From: Diplonema japonicum | Taxonomy: Eukaryota; Euglenozoa; Diplonemea; Diplonemida; Diplonemidae | Length of the DNA: 64,000 nt | Direction of reading: 5' to 3' | Assembly: GCA_964019335.1 (NCBI GenBank) | Contig: OZ025704.1 | Location: 1-64,000, forward strand | Shown: in pieces, positions 18,069 to 30,566 of the stretch | How positions within the stretch are numbered: position 1 is the first letter of the stretch | How the letters are laid out: every line of letters starts with the position of its first letter | Program-made: the position numbers and the translations under genes | The notes under the pieces: model-generated | What the model was told of the DNA's origin: nothing | What the model saw: only the letters and a program-made list of their open reading frames with translations | Database searches by the model: none

Positions 18069-21000
18069 ATGTCAACTGCGAGTGGGTCCAAGAAAGCTAT
18101 TGACGGTGCCAGCCTCGACAAACTGCTTGCGAAGGTGAGCGGGTCCTCAGATATAGATGCCAGCCTGAAGAAAATAAGAAGTGATGACTGGGATCTGCAG
18201 TCTAATCGGATTGGATCCGAGTCTACAGAGAGACATGGCTCGCCAAGCTTGAAGGACAAGCGAAGCAAGAGCAGCAGAAGTATCAGACAGGCGGTGAAGT
18301 ACGTAAAGTTAGAAGACGATGCTAAAACGGCGAAAAAAAAACATCAGGCAGACCTTGACCTTCTCGTGACGAAATTAGAAGCTGTTCAAAAAGAGGTATT
18401 CCACAACTACAACTAGAATCAGCACACAGAGAGATATTGCAGAAGAAGAGCTCGAGCGTATGAAGACCATATGTGCACAGTGGGAAGACAAGGAGGCCAT
18501 TTTCCTTGCTTCACAAGACCAACTTAAGACACTCCGGGAGAAATTGCGTGTTGCAGACTCACAGGCATTGACAACAGCAGAGGATTTAGCGGCTTCTGGT
18601 TCGAAAATAGCTGCCCTAGAGCGCAGTCTGAACGCCCTACAGAGGCAAACAGAAGACCTCGGTCAAGCACATGCTGAAATCGCCGCACTGAGGCAAATTC
18701 AGAAGGAATTGCAAGCAACGATTGATTCTCTCAACAAGCGTGAAGAAAGTGCGCAAAGTGATACTATTGCGTGCAAAAAGAAGCTCAATGAGCTTGAACT
18801 AGACAACGACACACTCAGCAGTCAGGTGGAGCGTCTGCAGGCAACAAGCGTGTCAGATATAAGTACTACAAATGCGATTATTGAGAAGTTGCAACACGAA
18901 GTGGGCAGCGTTGAGACACATGCTGCAAAGCTGCAAATGGAGCTGCAAGAGTGCAGGGCGAAAAATGAGAAGCAGTCATCGGAACTTTCCACAAACGAGC
19001 AACTGATCCGGCAGAATGCCGATGAGCTGATGCAGTGCAGGCGCGAGGCCACTGCCAAGGCCATCGAAATGGAAGATGATCGGAAGAAACTTACGCAGCA
19101 GCTAGAGGAAGCAAAGGTTGCCCTAAGCGACGCCGGTGCGGAAGTACGGTTGACACTCGCAACGAAAGACACAATACACACAGAGATGACACAGCTGCGG
19201 CAGGCTTCGGAGGATGCTCAAACAGCAGCAAACCGTAACGAAAAGAAAATGCAAGAGGAATTGAACGCATTACGGGAGAGCCTTCAGATGTGCGAAACAA
19301 CCTTAAGAGAACGCACGGGTAGTTCCGAAGCACTGCATGAACAGAACACTGCGTTGGAACTGCGAGTGCAGGAACTTTTGGAAAAACAGAGTGGGTTAGT
19401 ACTTCTGCACGCTGAAGACAACAGGGTAGCACAAAGCAAGATATCGCGTCTGGCAAAGAGATTGAAGTACATGGCGTGCAGGTATACTTGGCTGCTATCA
19501 GTGCTTGAGAAACACGAGACTTTCCAAATGGCACACGAGGGTCTGGCTGCTGCGGAATCCCAAAAAGCTGTCGTGCGTTTGTCACCTGAAGCTGAAGCAA
19601 GCGTCTTGAAACATCTTGAACGTGACATACTTGCAGATGAAAACAAAACGCGGAGTCTTGAACAGGAAGCAAGAAAAGAAGTGATGTACAAAATGCGTGA
19701 GGTCATACTGTGTGAACAGCAAGAAGCGCTCCGTCATGAAGTGCGACAGGACCTTAAGAACAAGGAACTAGATAATCTGCGTTCAGACACAAAAGTCATG
19801 ACAGATCTCAAGCAAGATGTCCTCAAAGACCAAGAAACAAATCTCAGGGCACAGGCAACATCTGAGCTAGTTGCTGAACTGAAACACACGTTGAGCACTG
19901 ATGAGAAATCACAGCATGCAGTGAAACAGGAAGTTGTTAGACAGCTCATTGCAGACGAAACATCGCAAGTATTTATAGAAGCTAAGAGTGATGCTCAACA
20001 GCTAGTGACGGAACGCGAGGGCCAACATATGTACAACATGGCACGTGATGCGCTGCTGCATGCAACGATCGAAGAGCTGCAAGTGTCGGATGACGTTGAA
20101 GACATCAGAAAAAGCGCGCACCAGCTGCTGCTACAGCAAGAAGTAACCAAAGCTGAAAACGACGGTGCGGTGCTCGCAAGGCTGCGGGGTGATGCCGTGA
20201 AAGAAGTAGAACGCGATTTGCGAGAGAAGGAGCTTGACATCTTACGGGAAGATCTTATAAAAACAATGCAGGACGAAGTGAGTAGGCGCGAAGGGGATTA
20301 CCTGCTTGCTGAAGCACGTAAGAAGGTGCTTGCTGAAAAAGAAGAAGCACTCAAAAGTAACCCCCAAGAGATGCAGGTAATACTTGACACAGCAAGAAAC
20401 CGCACGCAGCAAAAGGTTGCTGAAAGCATTGGGACACAACTTATGGAAGAAGCCAAGCAATGCCTACTCACAGCTACTATTGAAGAACTCAGGGAAGACC
20501 GCGGCGCTTGCGATGAAGTTGCACGAAAGGCTTATTCCATTGTGGAAGCAGAACTCGTGGATGCTGCTTACAGAGACGAGAGCTCCCTCGCCGCAGCGCG
20601 TACACACGCACATGACAAACTCGTGCACAAACTCCTTGAAGAAGAAACCCAACATTTGCGACAAGACGCACTTATCGCAGCACAAGAAGAAGTAGCAAGG
20701 CGTGAGGGCGCCGCCCTATGTGAGGAAGCAAGGGCAGCTGTTCTGCAATCGACAATAACGGAAGCCCACACCAACAAAGAGCTCACATCTGCAGCAAAAG
20801 AACAAGCCTTTAACAATTTAGTCCGAGAGGCACAGACGAGCATTAGGGACACGCCACAGGAAATAGTTGCCAAGAAGAAGGCTATGGACATACTAGTTAC
20901 TGAGTTCATGGACAGCGAAGCTAACAAAGGGCACGCCAGAGATGCTGTGCTTCAGCAGCATGTGACGTACTTAAGAGAAGACCCGGATTCCGTTGCCGCA

Positions 21001-24000
21001 ATGCGGCAACAAGCTGAGGAAGTTGTACTGAGGGAAATGATGGACGACCCATTCAAGCAAAGTGTTGTTAACAGCCTGCAACTATCAGCCAGAGATACGC
21101 TCGTCGAACGCAAAATAAAGGAACTGGAAATAGACACTGAAGGTTTACAGCAGCTCAAAGATAGAGCTGCTTCTATTGTGGCTACAAAACTAGAAACAAC
21201 AGAAGAAGTGCAGCATGCAGCGTCCTTAGTAGCTATAGAGGAGCTAAAAGTGAAACTCATGGCGGACGGGATCATACGCCAGCAAGCGATTAGTACTTTG
21301 AAACAGGATACAACTCTCAGAGACGAAGCGAGAGCTAATGTTCACCAAGAGCTGCTTACAAGTGGAGAGTCAGTTAGGGCCCTTGTTACACAACTCCAAG
21401 AAGATCCTGTTCAGTGGGGTGCTGTGAAAGAAAAAGCGCTGCAAGAGTTGTGTGAGAGAGCTAGATCAGATCCCGCTCTTCGCAAACAAGCAGAAGAAGA
21501 GGTGCAAAAAGAAATCGCAGAGCGGGACGGGAACATCTTGTACCAAAAGGCAATGCAACAGCTCCAGGAGTCATGTGTAAAAGAAATAGAGGTCGACGAA
21601 GAACAGATGCGGAGTCTCAGGGACAAGGCTGTGGCAAATAAGGCACAAGAGCTTGCTGGCGCGAATGAAGTATATGAAATGGCGATGCAGGCAGCGCTTG
21701 TAGAGGCTCTAAAGGATGATGAATTACACAAAAAAGCTCTTGCCCTCGCGCAAGAACAGGTTGCGGAACGAGAGGGTGAAGAACTGTGCACCGAAGCAAG
21801 AGCTATCTTGCTTGAAGCAACGATCTCAGAATTGAAGAATAGTAATGACCCGAAATTGACTGAAGAGGCGAAGGATGTGTTGCTCTCCGAACTAGTGAAG
21901 GACCAAGTGAAAGTCGCGGAGTTGCGGCAGGAAGTCTGCGACGCACTGAAGCAGAAGATCATGACTGACGAAGTGGAAGAACTCTCTGAAAAGGTCCGAC
22001 TTGTTATACAGCAAGAGGTTGCAGAGCGGGATGGAGCAGAGCTGTGTAACGAAGCACGCAAGAGCTTGATAGAAGAGATGCGGGAAAGCATCGAACAAGA
22101 CGAGCAGCACACAAACAGGCTGCATGAGGAAGCACGTGGTGACGTCAAGAAAGAGATAATGTACACCGAGTGGGATACCATACGGAGTGATATCATCGCA
22201 AGTGTGTCAGCGGACTTACTTGATGCTGAGGCGACAGAGCTGAGGGAGGAAGCGAGATCGTCCCTGGTGTGCGCAGCGATGCGGGACATCGAAGAGGACG
22301 TGGACGGCATGGACGCTGTGCGGGAGGACGCTTTCCAGAAGTTGAAACAAGAAGTGATACAATCGGAAAGAGAGGCGATTGTGGCTGAGGCGAGGGAGTG
22401 TATCAAGATCGAACTGATCGAAAGAGAAGGGGAACAGCTGTCAAAACAGTCTCATCTGCTGCTGCTCAACGAGCTGGTAGCGGAGCTTAAGGACGACGAG
22501 AGCATCGTCGAGGAGTTGCACAAACAGGCCGAGAACCAGCTGCGAGATGACATCGTCAGCAGCAAGGGCGACGACATACGAGTTGACCTTATTGAAAGGG
22601 AGCGGGAACGGATACTTAAGGAAGAGGGCGTATCTCTTAGGAAAGAAATTGAAGCAAAACTGAAGAAAGAGATGCAGAGCGCTCTAACTGAGTTAGAACT
22701 TAAGGAGATACACACCGCAGCAGTGGCAGAGATCAAGGCTGATCTTTTTGCTCACCGGAATGAGCACATCATTGCTGAAGCCACCAAGGAGATGCAAAAC
22801 GAGTTCCGAGCACGTGAAGGACCTACAGTTTACGACAGAGCACGGGACAGCCTAGCGCACACCATGCTCACCGACCTGAAGGAGGACAGCACACAGCTAG
22901 AGCTACTCAGAAGCGAAGTAAGGCAGGAGATTAAGGATGGTTTGCAGGAAGATGTCTCAGAGGAAATGACAAACTTGAGCTTTGCAACGGTAGAGGCCGC
23001 GTATAACATGATGCTGGAGACATTAGTGACAGAAGAAGAAGCCTTGCGGAAGGAGTGCTGCAACGCATATGGCTTGATTGTAGAAGTAATGAACATCCTT
23101 GCTTCTGAGAGTAAGGCAGAACCTTTCTGTGCAGATATCCCAACGCCATTGGGTACTCCTGAGCAAAAGCTTGACACATGGAACAAAGCAGTGACAGAAA
23201 GGGAACAGGCAGTATTCCATAGACATGCTGTACTGCTTGAGTTAGAAAAAAGCGTGAAGGGCACAGACCTTGTTGAACGTGTGCCGCCACCTCTCTCGCC
23301 TGAGCCCATCATGTCGAACATGAGCATGGCTGAGAGAGAACGTGCTCTCGAAAGGCGAGAGAGGACCGTTCTGCGTAACTGGGAAATCCTTATGCAGCGC
23401 GAGGCGAGCCTACTGCAATGCGCGCAAGATGCGCTGTACACCATTCCTGACGGACTGGATCTCAGCTTGCCTGGCAGCCCTTCAAAGGAGTCATTGGGCA
23501 GCCCGCAAGTCACTGAGAGTAGGAACGAAGACTCTTTTATTCCACATCTGGGTGACAGTGTGCCGACTACAGGCTCCACGCCCACAGAGGCGACGGAGTC
23601 AACGCCCACTGAAGCAAGGCTACCCGCAACACGCAGCGTGTGTACAGCACCTTCTCCATCCTCATCGTCACAGGCACCTGAGTCTTCTGAGCTAGTAAAG
23701 ACACCTGTAGGGGACTTGAGTGAGGAAACACGACGGATTAAAGAGGCCATTGAGACTCGCGAAGTAGTTGCAGCAGAGACAGGAAACGCGGGAAGGTTAG
23801 AAAAGGTGGTGAGAGAAGAAGATGTTGATAATGTAGAAAAAATAGAAAAACTACAAATAGCGGAGAACGCAGCAGCTCAAGAACCCCCGCTGCTTAGAAG
23901 ACTCGGGCCAAGAAAAGTTCGCACGTCCCGGCACCTCCCTCCGAAGAAGCGCCCTGATGATGAGCCTCTTGGCAGTGGTGCCTCGAACCTATCTCTTGAA

Positions 24001-25872
24001 GATCAGATACGACTCGGGCTGGTTGTTCTATCGCCACAAAGCCGTGGCGTTAGACAGAGGAACTTATCGCAACCACCGTCTCCACAGGTATGCACGCAGT
24101 CTCTTGCAAGCACTTTAGGCCAAAACGACGAATGTTTTGCAAAGACGGCAGTCAGCACCACCCGAATTTCTCAAGGTATGCCTTTGTACAGCAAGTAACT
24201 GACACAGCACGACTTCAACCTGGAGACACAGGACGTTTCATTGCCTTCAGCTTCGTGTGCTGGCAAGCTCCCTTCTCCCACCTTCGGTGAACTCACACAG
24301 TCCCTGCAACGGCAGTCTGGCGGCTTGTCTAGAATGCCAAATGCTCAGCCTTCTCAACAAACACCACCGGCAATAGTTAGTCTTGAGGCTGATTTTAACT
24401 GGTATACCATGTGCACCGACAAGGAGCAAATGGCCATCCACGAGTCACTTGTGTCTGAGGTCGCTGTTGCCATGGCAATACCTGCGTCTTGCATCACAGT
24501 AGAGTACGCAACCCAGGGCAGCATTAACTTCACTATGAAACTGTCACCTTTCGAAAACAGAACTGAGGAAGACCTCCTCGCGGCCTTTCATGCAATCAAA
24601 GATATTCCCTTACCTGCGACGTTGCAGCTCATTCGTGACATGCAGACTACTGCGCAGCAGGAACCCAAACCTGTATCACCAACAATGCTTGAATCGCAAC
24701 CAGCACACATCACGGTCCCTGCCGTCGCACTAGAACCAGTGTTGTCAATGGAACTTGAGGATACTGTTGGGACCAACTTGGAATCGAAAAACATCGTGTT
24801 TGTACAGATACCGCAAATAGACACGACACTAGAGCCAATTGTCGTACAAGAAGTAGAAAGCTTCACATCTGAACCTCCTGTTGAAGTGGTTGATGCGCAA
24901 CCAGCAGGTCCCGTCCCAACAGATGTTGTGACACCTGAGGCTATTCTAGAGCCAGTTGTGGAGCTATCAAAGCCTGAGTTTGATGACACAGCGAACGACT
25001 TGAAATCTGGAGACGTCATGCCTCTGACTATGGATTTGTCTGTAACACAACCAAGCTTAACACAAGTAGAAGAATCGAATCTTGTACCAGAATCTGCCGC
25101 AGAGCCCATACCTGAGCCGTCCAATGTGCCACAACCTGAACCTGTGGAGGTATTATTAAATGGGACAGAGCACAGTGAACCCGTACTTGAGTCGTCAGCA
25201 CCTGAGCCGTCCAACGTTCCACAACCTGAACCTGTGGAAGTGTTATTAAGTGAGACAGAGAGCCCTTTAACCTGCCAGCGTGCACGACAGAGGGAAGTAT
25301 CACCAGAGGTTACAGAATCACTAGAGATTGCATGGCCCCAGAACCCGCCCAGCGAAAATGTTTTGACCGAAGGACCTGCCAAATTGGACACGGCTGAAGA
25401 ATCCACTCCATTCAAAGGAGAACCATGCGAAGAGGCGTTGCAAATGGAGGCTCACGAGAGGACGCCTCCACCGAAGCAAATGACACCCCAACCCTGGATG
25501 AGGCCAAAGTCTCGATCTAAGTCCGCACCCAGAGCCCCACCCACGGGAGACGAAGTGAGGCAGTACGGACAAGGGGATCGGTTCGAACTGCAGCAATTGG
25601 AACTTGACATGGCCGACCTCCTCTCTTCAACCGAAAGGTTGCTGCGGAATGTTACGCCTAAAAAGCCAGAAAACCCCATGCGGAGGTGCCTCCGGAGACA
25701 GCACAGTATATCCCCTTCAAGGCCCAAGTGTACATCCCCTCCTTGGATACCGCCACCGGGCAGATCAAATCATAACCAACCACCACCACTCCCAATCTCC
25801 CCCCGTAGGGTTGTATCACGGTCTCGCTCTCGCACCCCTGTCCGCGATTCCAAGGGACCTAAACTCCCGTAG
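18069..25872 (+). CDS. Very large coiled-coil protein (2568 aa)
   Basis: Four exons (18069-18395, 18430-24087, 24119-24175, 24208-25872); introns are 34, 31 and 32 bp, and the 57-bp third exon encodes exactly 19 codons. From about residue 100 to 1700 the protein is almost continuous Glu/Lys/Gln-rich coiled coil. The centre holds degenerate repeats of a unit resembling VAEREGEELCTEARAILLEA followed by an ISELK-type helix, recurring at irregular intervals. A Ser/Thr/Pro-rich segment follows. Near 24385-24640 there is a compact domain (FNWYTMCTDKEQMAIHESL...GSINFTMKL) that resembles a SEA-like fold. The tail repeats PEPSNVPQPEPVEVLL and ends Arg/Ser/Pro-rich. The length and heptad-rich composition suggest a structural or cytoskeletal protein, for example centrosomal or basal-body; I do not recognise a specific family. 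Confidence 0.75.
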
Positions 25873-26122
25873 TCTTGCTATCATATGTACTTTAGTCCTA
25901 TCCTGTTACTTAGAAATTAGAATTCTATATTTTGATCACCAAGTGTTGCAGAGCTGCCGCCGAGGCTGTCCAGCCATATATAACAGCAACACTTGGTGTG
26001 CCACACGTGTGCATGTACGTGTGCATCGCAGCTCTTTTCATGGATTTGCAAGTAAATTTATATTGATGTTGCAATTTTCGCCAAATCACCACAGAGCCAG
26101 CGAAAAAAAAAGGAAGAAAAAA

Positions 26123-27386
26123 ATGAAGAGGTCCATAGATGATGTAAACCAGGGCGTGATGTCCATGAACGACCCTAACAAGAGGTCGAGGAGTGACGAG
26201 GCCACAAGAAACCTCATGGTCAACTACCTGCCCAAGTCTATGGACGAAGCTGCTTTCACACAGCTGTTCCTCCGCTACGGGGAGATCGAGAGGTCCAAGC
26301 TGATGATGGAGCAGAGCACAGGCGAAAGCAAATGCTTCGGATTCGTCAAGTTCGTTGAGCCCGCTTGTGCCAACGCCGCCCTACAGGAGCTGAACGGCTA
26401 CGAGATTGAGGGTAAGAAGCTGAGAGTTGCATACAGTATGTCGTTAATTACAACCCCTTAAACCCTTACAGGCTCGAGGCCCATCTGCGATGTCTTTTTC
26501 TCCGGCTTCGGTGCCAACTTCACGACCGACCAGCTCAAGCAGCTAGCAAGCAAGTATGGTACCGTCTTGGACGCAAAGATTTTGGACCCTGCAAAGCACC
26601 CGAGGGGTGTTGGTTTCGTGCAGTTCTCTGAGCCCAGGGAGGCACAGGCATGCATCGAGGACCTCAACGGACTGGAATGCGGAGTGGATGGCCAGACGTC
26701 GTCCCTTATTGTGAAGTACGCCAAGTCGAAGGAGGAGCGCACCCGTGGTGCTGGTGGTGGCGGCGGCGGTGGTGGTGGCTTTGGCAACAACAACCTAGGT
26801 GGTAACAACGGTGGTAACATGCAGAACATGTTCGGGAACAACACTCTCGGTGCCTTGGGCGGCATGGGCATGGGTAATCAGCAAGGGGGCAACATGGACT
26901 TGCAGCAGCAGCTGTTCCTTAGCTTGCTTGCCAACCAGGGCACAAACCTGCAGAGTCTTGGTCTCGGGTCTCTTCAGCCCAACCTTGCTGCACTTGGGGG
27001 ACTCGGGAACCTTGGTGGTGGCAGCAACAGCGGCGGTGGCGGTGGTATGGGTGGTGGCATGGGCGGTGGCGGCATGGGCGGTGGTGGAATGGGCGGTGGT
27101 GGCGGCGTCCCCAACAACGTGCTGTTCGTGCGCGGTTTCTTTGAAGCTAACGAGAGTGAGGCCATGCAGCTCTTCGAGGGCTTTGGCTGCACAAGGGTAT
27201 GCAACACAGACAACAATACCAAGCACACAGGTTGACGTCCCGAAGGGGAGGGAAGGTAAGCCGAAGAACTTCTGCTTTGTGCACTTCTCAGACCAGACCG
27301 CGGCGCAGAACGCAATGAACAAGATGAACGGGTTCAACCTTCCCAACGGGAGGAGCCTGCAGGTGAAGTTCAGGGGCTCCAACTAA
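26123..27386 (+). CDS. Three-RRM RNA-binding protein, ELAV/Hu-like
   Basis: Three exons (26123-26435, 26472-27196, 27231-27386) give 397 residues; introns are 36 and 34 bp. RRM1 starts NLMVNYLPKSM and has the RNP1 octamer KCFGFVKF. RRM2 has RGVGFVQF. A long linker rich in Gly, Met and Asn with GGMGGG tracts follows, then RRM3 with VLFVRGFF and NFCFVHF. Two RRMs close together, a long linker and a C-terminal RRM is the layout of ELAV/Hu and CELF proteins, and LMVNYLPKSM is closest to ELAV. Such proteins bind U- or AU-rich RNA and control mRNA stability or splicing. The specific target here is unknown. The Gly-rich linker may promote condensate formation. Confidence 0.85.
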
Positions 27387-28049
27387 ATGTACTTTAAGAT
27401 GACAAGTCGTTTAAAAAGGGAGAAGAGAACTAATTTATTGTAACAGAAGGGGAGATGAAAAATTTTAAAGTGTACTTCCCAGAAATTAAAAGGGTTTTAT
27501 AAAGAGGACAAAAAAATGCAAGTGTCCACCCTTTTGTGGAGGTTGTCCCTGTGCTGCTAGTTATTTGAGGGATTGCAGAAACAAGAAAGAAAAGATAAAA
27601 CCTGTGAAGCGAAGTTGGAGCTTAAAAGATTACTGAGGGAAAAAAAGTTTAAGTGTCTCCCCCCTCCTCCCCCATACTGGTCCCATACAGCTTGCCCAAT
27701 CCCATTTCCCCCTTTTTCTTTTTATATTCAACTGCATACTATCATCATTCTTGACGTGCTTTTTTGTTCTCCTTTCAGCAAAAAGAAGTTTCTTCTCCTC
27801 CATCTTACTGGTGTCGTAAGGTCTCTTTATTCCAAGTTCGTTTTTCTTACACACAAAAAATTTCCACCCTTTTTCTTCTTCTCACTGCAATGGTTGCTAA
27901 CACTTCTTCCCCATCATAGTGAAAAGAATTTTTTGTTGCTTTCTTTTTTTGGCCCTATTTCTCGGCCCACCATCGTTCCGTACACTGCCCTTTCGACCGT
28001 TGAAGGTGCTTACTTTCACCTTTCCGTATTTATCCTTTTTGTTTGGTTC

Positions 28050-28092
<43 letters not shown>

Positions 28093-28157
28093 ACTGGTTA
28101 CAATGGTATTCCTGTTTGTGCCCCATGTTGCAATTCAAAAATATTACTTTTCGGGAA

Positions 28158-28211
<54 letters not shown>

Positions 28212-28265
28212 AATCCCAACAAACCACTCCTCTTCACCCTTTTCGACACCCGAGTATCAGTTGAC
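27387..28265. other. Intergenic region with T40 and A50 tracts
   Basis: No gene recognised. T40 at 28052-28091 and A50 at 28159-28208 are separated by 67 bp and could pair as a long A:U hairpin if transcribed. The open frame running through these tracts into the next gene is a homopolymer artefact. Confidence 0.6.
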
Positions 28266-29549
28266 ATGAACTTCCAAAAATGTGTCTTTGCCTTTGATGC
28301 TAATTCACGTGAGGTGCTCTCCGTGGCCGTCCCCGAGACAAGCACCCCTCCGCGGCTCATGCTGACGCTCGACGTGGTGCGGCAGAGGCTGAAGGGTGAG
28401 CAGGTGTACATAGACACAATCGAAGGTGAGGCAGAAGGCATGATCATGTGTAGACACTACGCGGCCAACAACTTGACTCTCTTCATCGCATCCAAGCAAC
28501 AGATCGACTCCAGAATAGGTAGCGGGCTCCTGCACCTCTTGTACCACACAATGATCTTGAATATCGGGCAAGAGACTGACTTCTGCGTCAGCAAACACGC
28601 GCTGCAGGTACAATTGAAAGAAGCCCTGAACCGGTGCAAAGCAGTCATCCAGAGTATTCTCACAACTCAGCGTGTCATGTCCCTACTCACTATTGCACCG
28701 CAACACAAGCTACTGGAAAAGGACACCTTACAAAAAATCTCTCCAGTCTTGAAGAAGATATCCGAGCGATGTGGTTCAGAAGTGACGTACCTTCTGAAGG
28801 GCCACGAAGTGCTCGACAAGCACGGCGGGTGGGGCGAGAAAGGCCTCGATGCAGAGGCCCTGCACTGGGCTATACCTTTGATGGCGAGCGCACAGTGTGC
28901 AGCTACCATGCGGGAGACAAGGATCCTGCTCTCTGACAGGAGGATGCGGATGGTGTCCTTGTTGCTCATCAAGGATGTCATGCTCGTGCTGCTGATAGAC
29001 GAGAGCAGAACGGATGGTCTGTCTGCGATAGCTGCGGCCGCTGTAGATTTATGTAAGTTTCTCATGGCGGATTGGATGGGTGGCGTGCCAAGCCCCCCGC
29101 TGCCCTCAAGCGTCTCTTCCATCACACTAGTTACGCTGCCGTGTGCCGAGTATTTAGCCAATCACCGAGATGACTGCAGCGACATGTGGTGGGTCCACAC
29201 ACGCTACACGCAAGTAACACAGACACACCCTTCGCGACCGCCGGTGATATCCACCACCACACACCCTCCTTGCACCACGCTCCTCTCTGCTCTCACGGCC
29301 CTTGCATTGCCCATACCTGCATCTACCAATATGCCTTCGTTCATCACTTCATCTTACCAAACACCCAAAACGGGTCCACCCACGGCCTGGCGGATCTACT
29401 CTGCCACCCCTGCAGCCACGAAGGTCATTCTCATCGCTTTACGATCGGCAGCCCGGGACATGGAACCCATCTGGGAGGAGGTTATGGAGCACCTCATGTC
29501 AAAGCAGAGAAAGAAGCTCTTAAAAGAGACAGGTTTCCTAGAAAAGTAG
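28266..29549 (+). CDS. FUZ: Fuzzy planar cell polarity protein homologue (CPLANE subunit)
   Basis: 427 residues in one exon, close to the roughly 418 of animal Fuzzy. The N-terminal longin-like domain contains NLTLFIASKQQIDSRIGSG and ALNRCKAVIQSIL, collinear with the animal protein. The middle domain has ISERCGSEVTYLLKGHEVL. The third has MVSLLLIKDVMLVLLIDES. The order and spacing of three longin/roadblock-like domains support the call; the last 120 residues, Pro/Thr-rich, align poorly. Fuzzy works with Inturned as an exchange factor for a Rab-like GTPase in intraflagellar transport and cilium assembly. The ATG lies 5 bp after a CAG. The stop is 48 bp before the next start codon. Confidence 0.7.
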   Translation: MNFQKCVFAFDANSREVLSVAVPETSTPPRLMLTLDVVRQRLKGEQVYIDTIEGEAEGMIMCRHYAANNLTLFIASKQQIDSRIGSGLLHLLYHTMILNIGQETDFCVSKHALQVQLKEALNRCKAVIQSILTTQRVMSLLTIAPQHKLLEKDTLQKISPVLKKISERCGSEVTYLLKGHEVLDKHGGWGEKGLDAEALHWAIPLMASAQCAATMRETRILLSDRRMRMVSLLLIKDVMLVLLIDESRTDGLSAIAAAAVDLCKFLMADWMGGVPSPPLPSSVSSITLVTLPCAEYLANHRDDCSDMWWVHTRYTQVTQTHPSRPPVISTTTHPPCTTLLSALTALALPIPASTNMPSFITSSYQTPKTGPPTAWRIYSATPAATKVILIALRSAARDMEPIWEEVMEHLMSKQRKKLLKETGFLEK

Positions 29550-29597
29550 AGTACTTATACGACTCAGTCTGGCACCTGGCACACTACACTACAGGAT

Positions 29598-30338
29598 ATG
29601 ACAGGTGCACAGTCGACAGACGAAAGCGAGGAAGAGTCCCCTGAGGGTGGGGTGCATCTTCCAGGGGAGCGCGTGGACGAGATGGACCCGTTGGATGAAG
29701 AGATTTCGCAGATCTGGGTGAAGGCACACATGGTGGGATTGCTGTGTTTATGTATGGGAATGGCTATTACTAGCAGAGTGCAAAGCAGACTGGAAACAGT
29801 AGCTTCTGCTGGGTGGTTGAGGGGGTGGGGATGGGGATTCTGTGCTGGTGGCATTGCGTTTCTCGTTGCGTCGGTGATCGTGCTCTCGCAGTGGCCTGAG
29901 GAGAGCAAAGGTGTCGGAGCAGCACTGCTCCTACTCGGGACCTTCATGCTGCTGACGGGGCCAGTCATTTTATACAACGGGAATGCAAAAATAATCAAAT
30001 TCCTGACAATGGAGGCCAACGCTATCTACGAGTTCCCAAAGGGCTGCGATGTGCAGGTTATCGATATCTCTCCTGACGAACCTAACGAGATCGACCCTAT
30101 AGCGCTGGCCACAGGAACTGTCATGGGACACCTCAAGGGCCGTGTCGCCGTCAAGCTGCATGATAAGTTCAACCGCTACCTCATGTCCAACGTGCAGCAA
30201 CGGCTGCCGAAGGACGGCTGCCTCTCTTGCGATGTCCTGATCTTACCTTATCACCTTGTGCGCATCAAGAAGATAGAAGCTCCCAACCTCCAGATCCCGT
30301 CGTACAAGGTTGCAGGGGTTGACCCTGATTTTGTTTAG
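29598..30338 (+). CDS. Three-pass membrane protein, unrecognised
   Basis: 246 residues, no intron. An acidic N-terminus of about 40 residues precedes three hydrophobic segments: HMVGLLCLCMGMAITS, WGFCAGGIAFLVASVIVL and GAALLLLGTFMLLTGPVIL. The C-terminal 100 residues are soluble, with a conserved-looking ATGTVMGHLKGRVAVKL and CDVLILPYHLVRIKK. I do not recognise the family. It starts 48 bp after the Fuzzy homologue and 3 bp after an ACAG, and may be co-expressed with it. Confidence 0.65.
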   Translation: MTGAQSTDESEEESPEGGVHLPGERVDEMDPLDEEISQIWVKAHMVGLLCLCMGMAITSRVQSRLETVASAGWLRGWGWGFCAGGIAFLVASVIVLSQWPEESKGVGAALLLLGTFMLLTGPVILYNGNAKIIKFLTMEANAIYEFPKGCDVQVIDISPDEPNEIDPIALATGTVMGHLKGRVAVKLHDKFNRYLMSNVQQRLPKDGCLSCDVLILPYHLVRIKKIEAPNLQIPSYKVAGVDPDFV

Positions 30339-30566
30339 AATAGATGCTAGATTGTAAATGTTATTATTACGTACCTTCGAGTTTTAATTAACTTACCACA
30401 GGTGGACCTCGAGCACCGCACCAGCGGCACAATAGGGTCGTCATTTCCAAAGGATAGGGGCGAGGTGATTGTTAGTGCAACGTCATCTCTTAAAAAGGAA
30501 GAAAGAGCGATTCAAGGAAACAGTGATACAGAGAAGGGGGGTGGGGGAGACCCACCTCAGGACGGA

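Noticed and set aside
21411-22406. Long Ser-rich minus-strand open frames opposite the coiled-coil gene
   Set aside because: Reverse complements of Glu/Lys/Ala-rich codons yield Ser/Phe-rich open frames; no recognised domain.
26799-27386. Alternative frame through the Gly-rich part of the RRM gene
   Set aside because: Only the called frame contains the RNP motifs; the other is a repeat-driven shadow.
27573-28265. In-frame N-terminal extension of the Fuzzy homologue
   Set aside because: It would translate T40 and A50 as polyPhe and polyLys; the Fuzzy homology starts at 28266.
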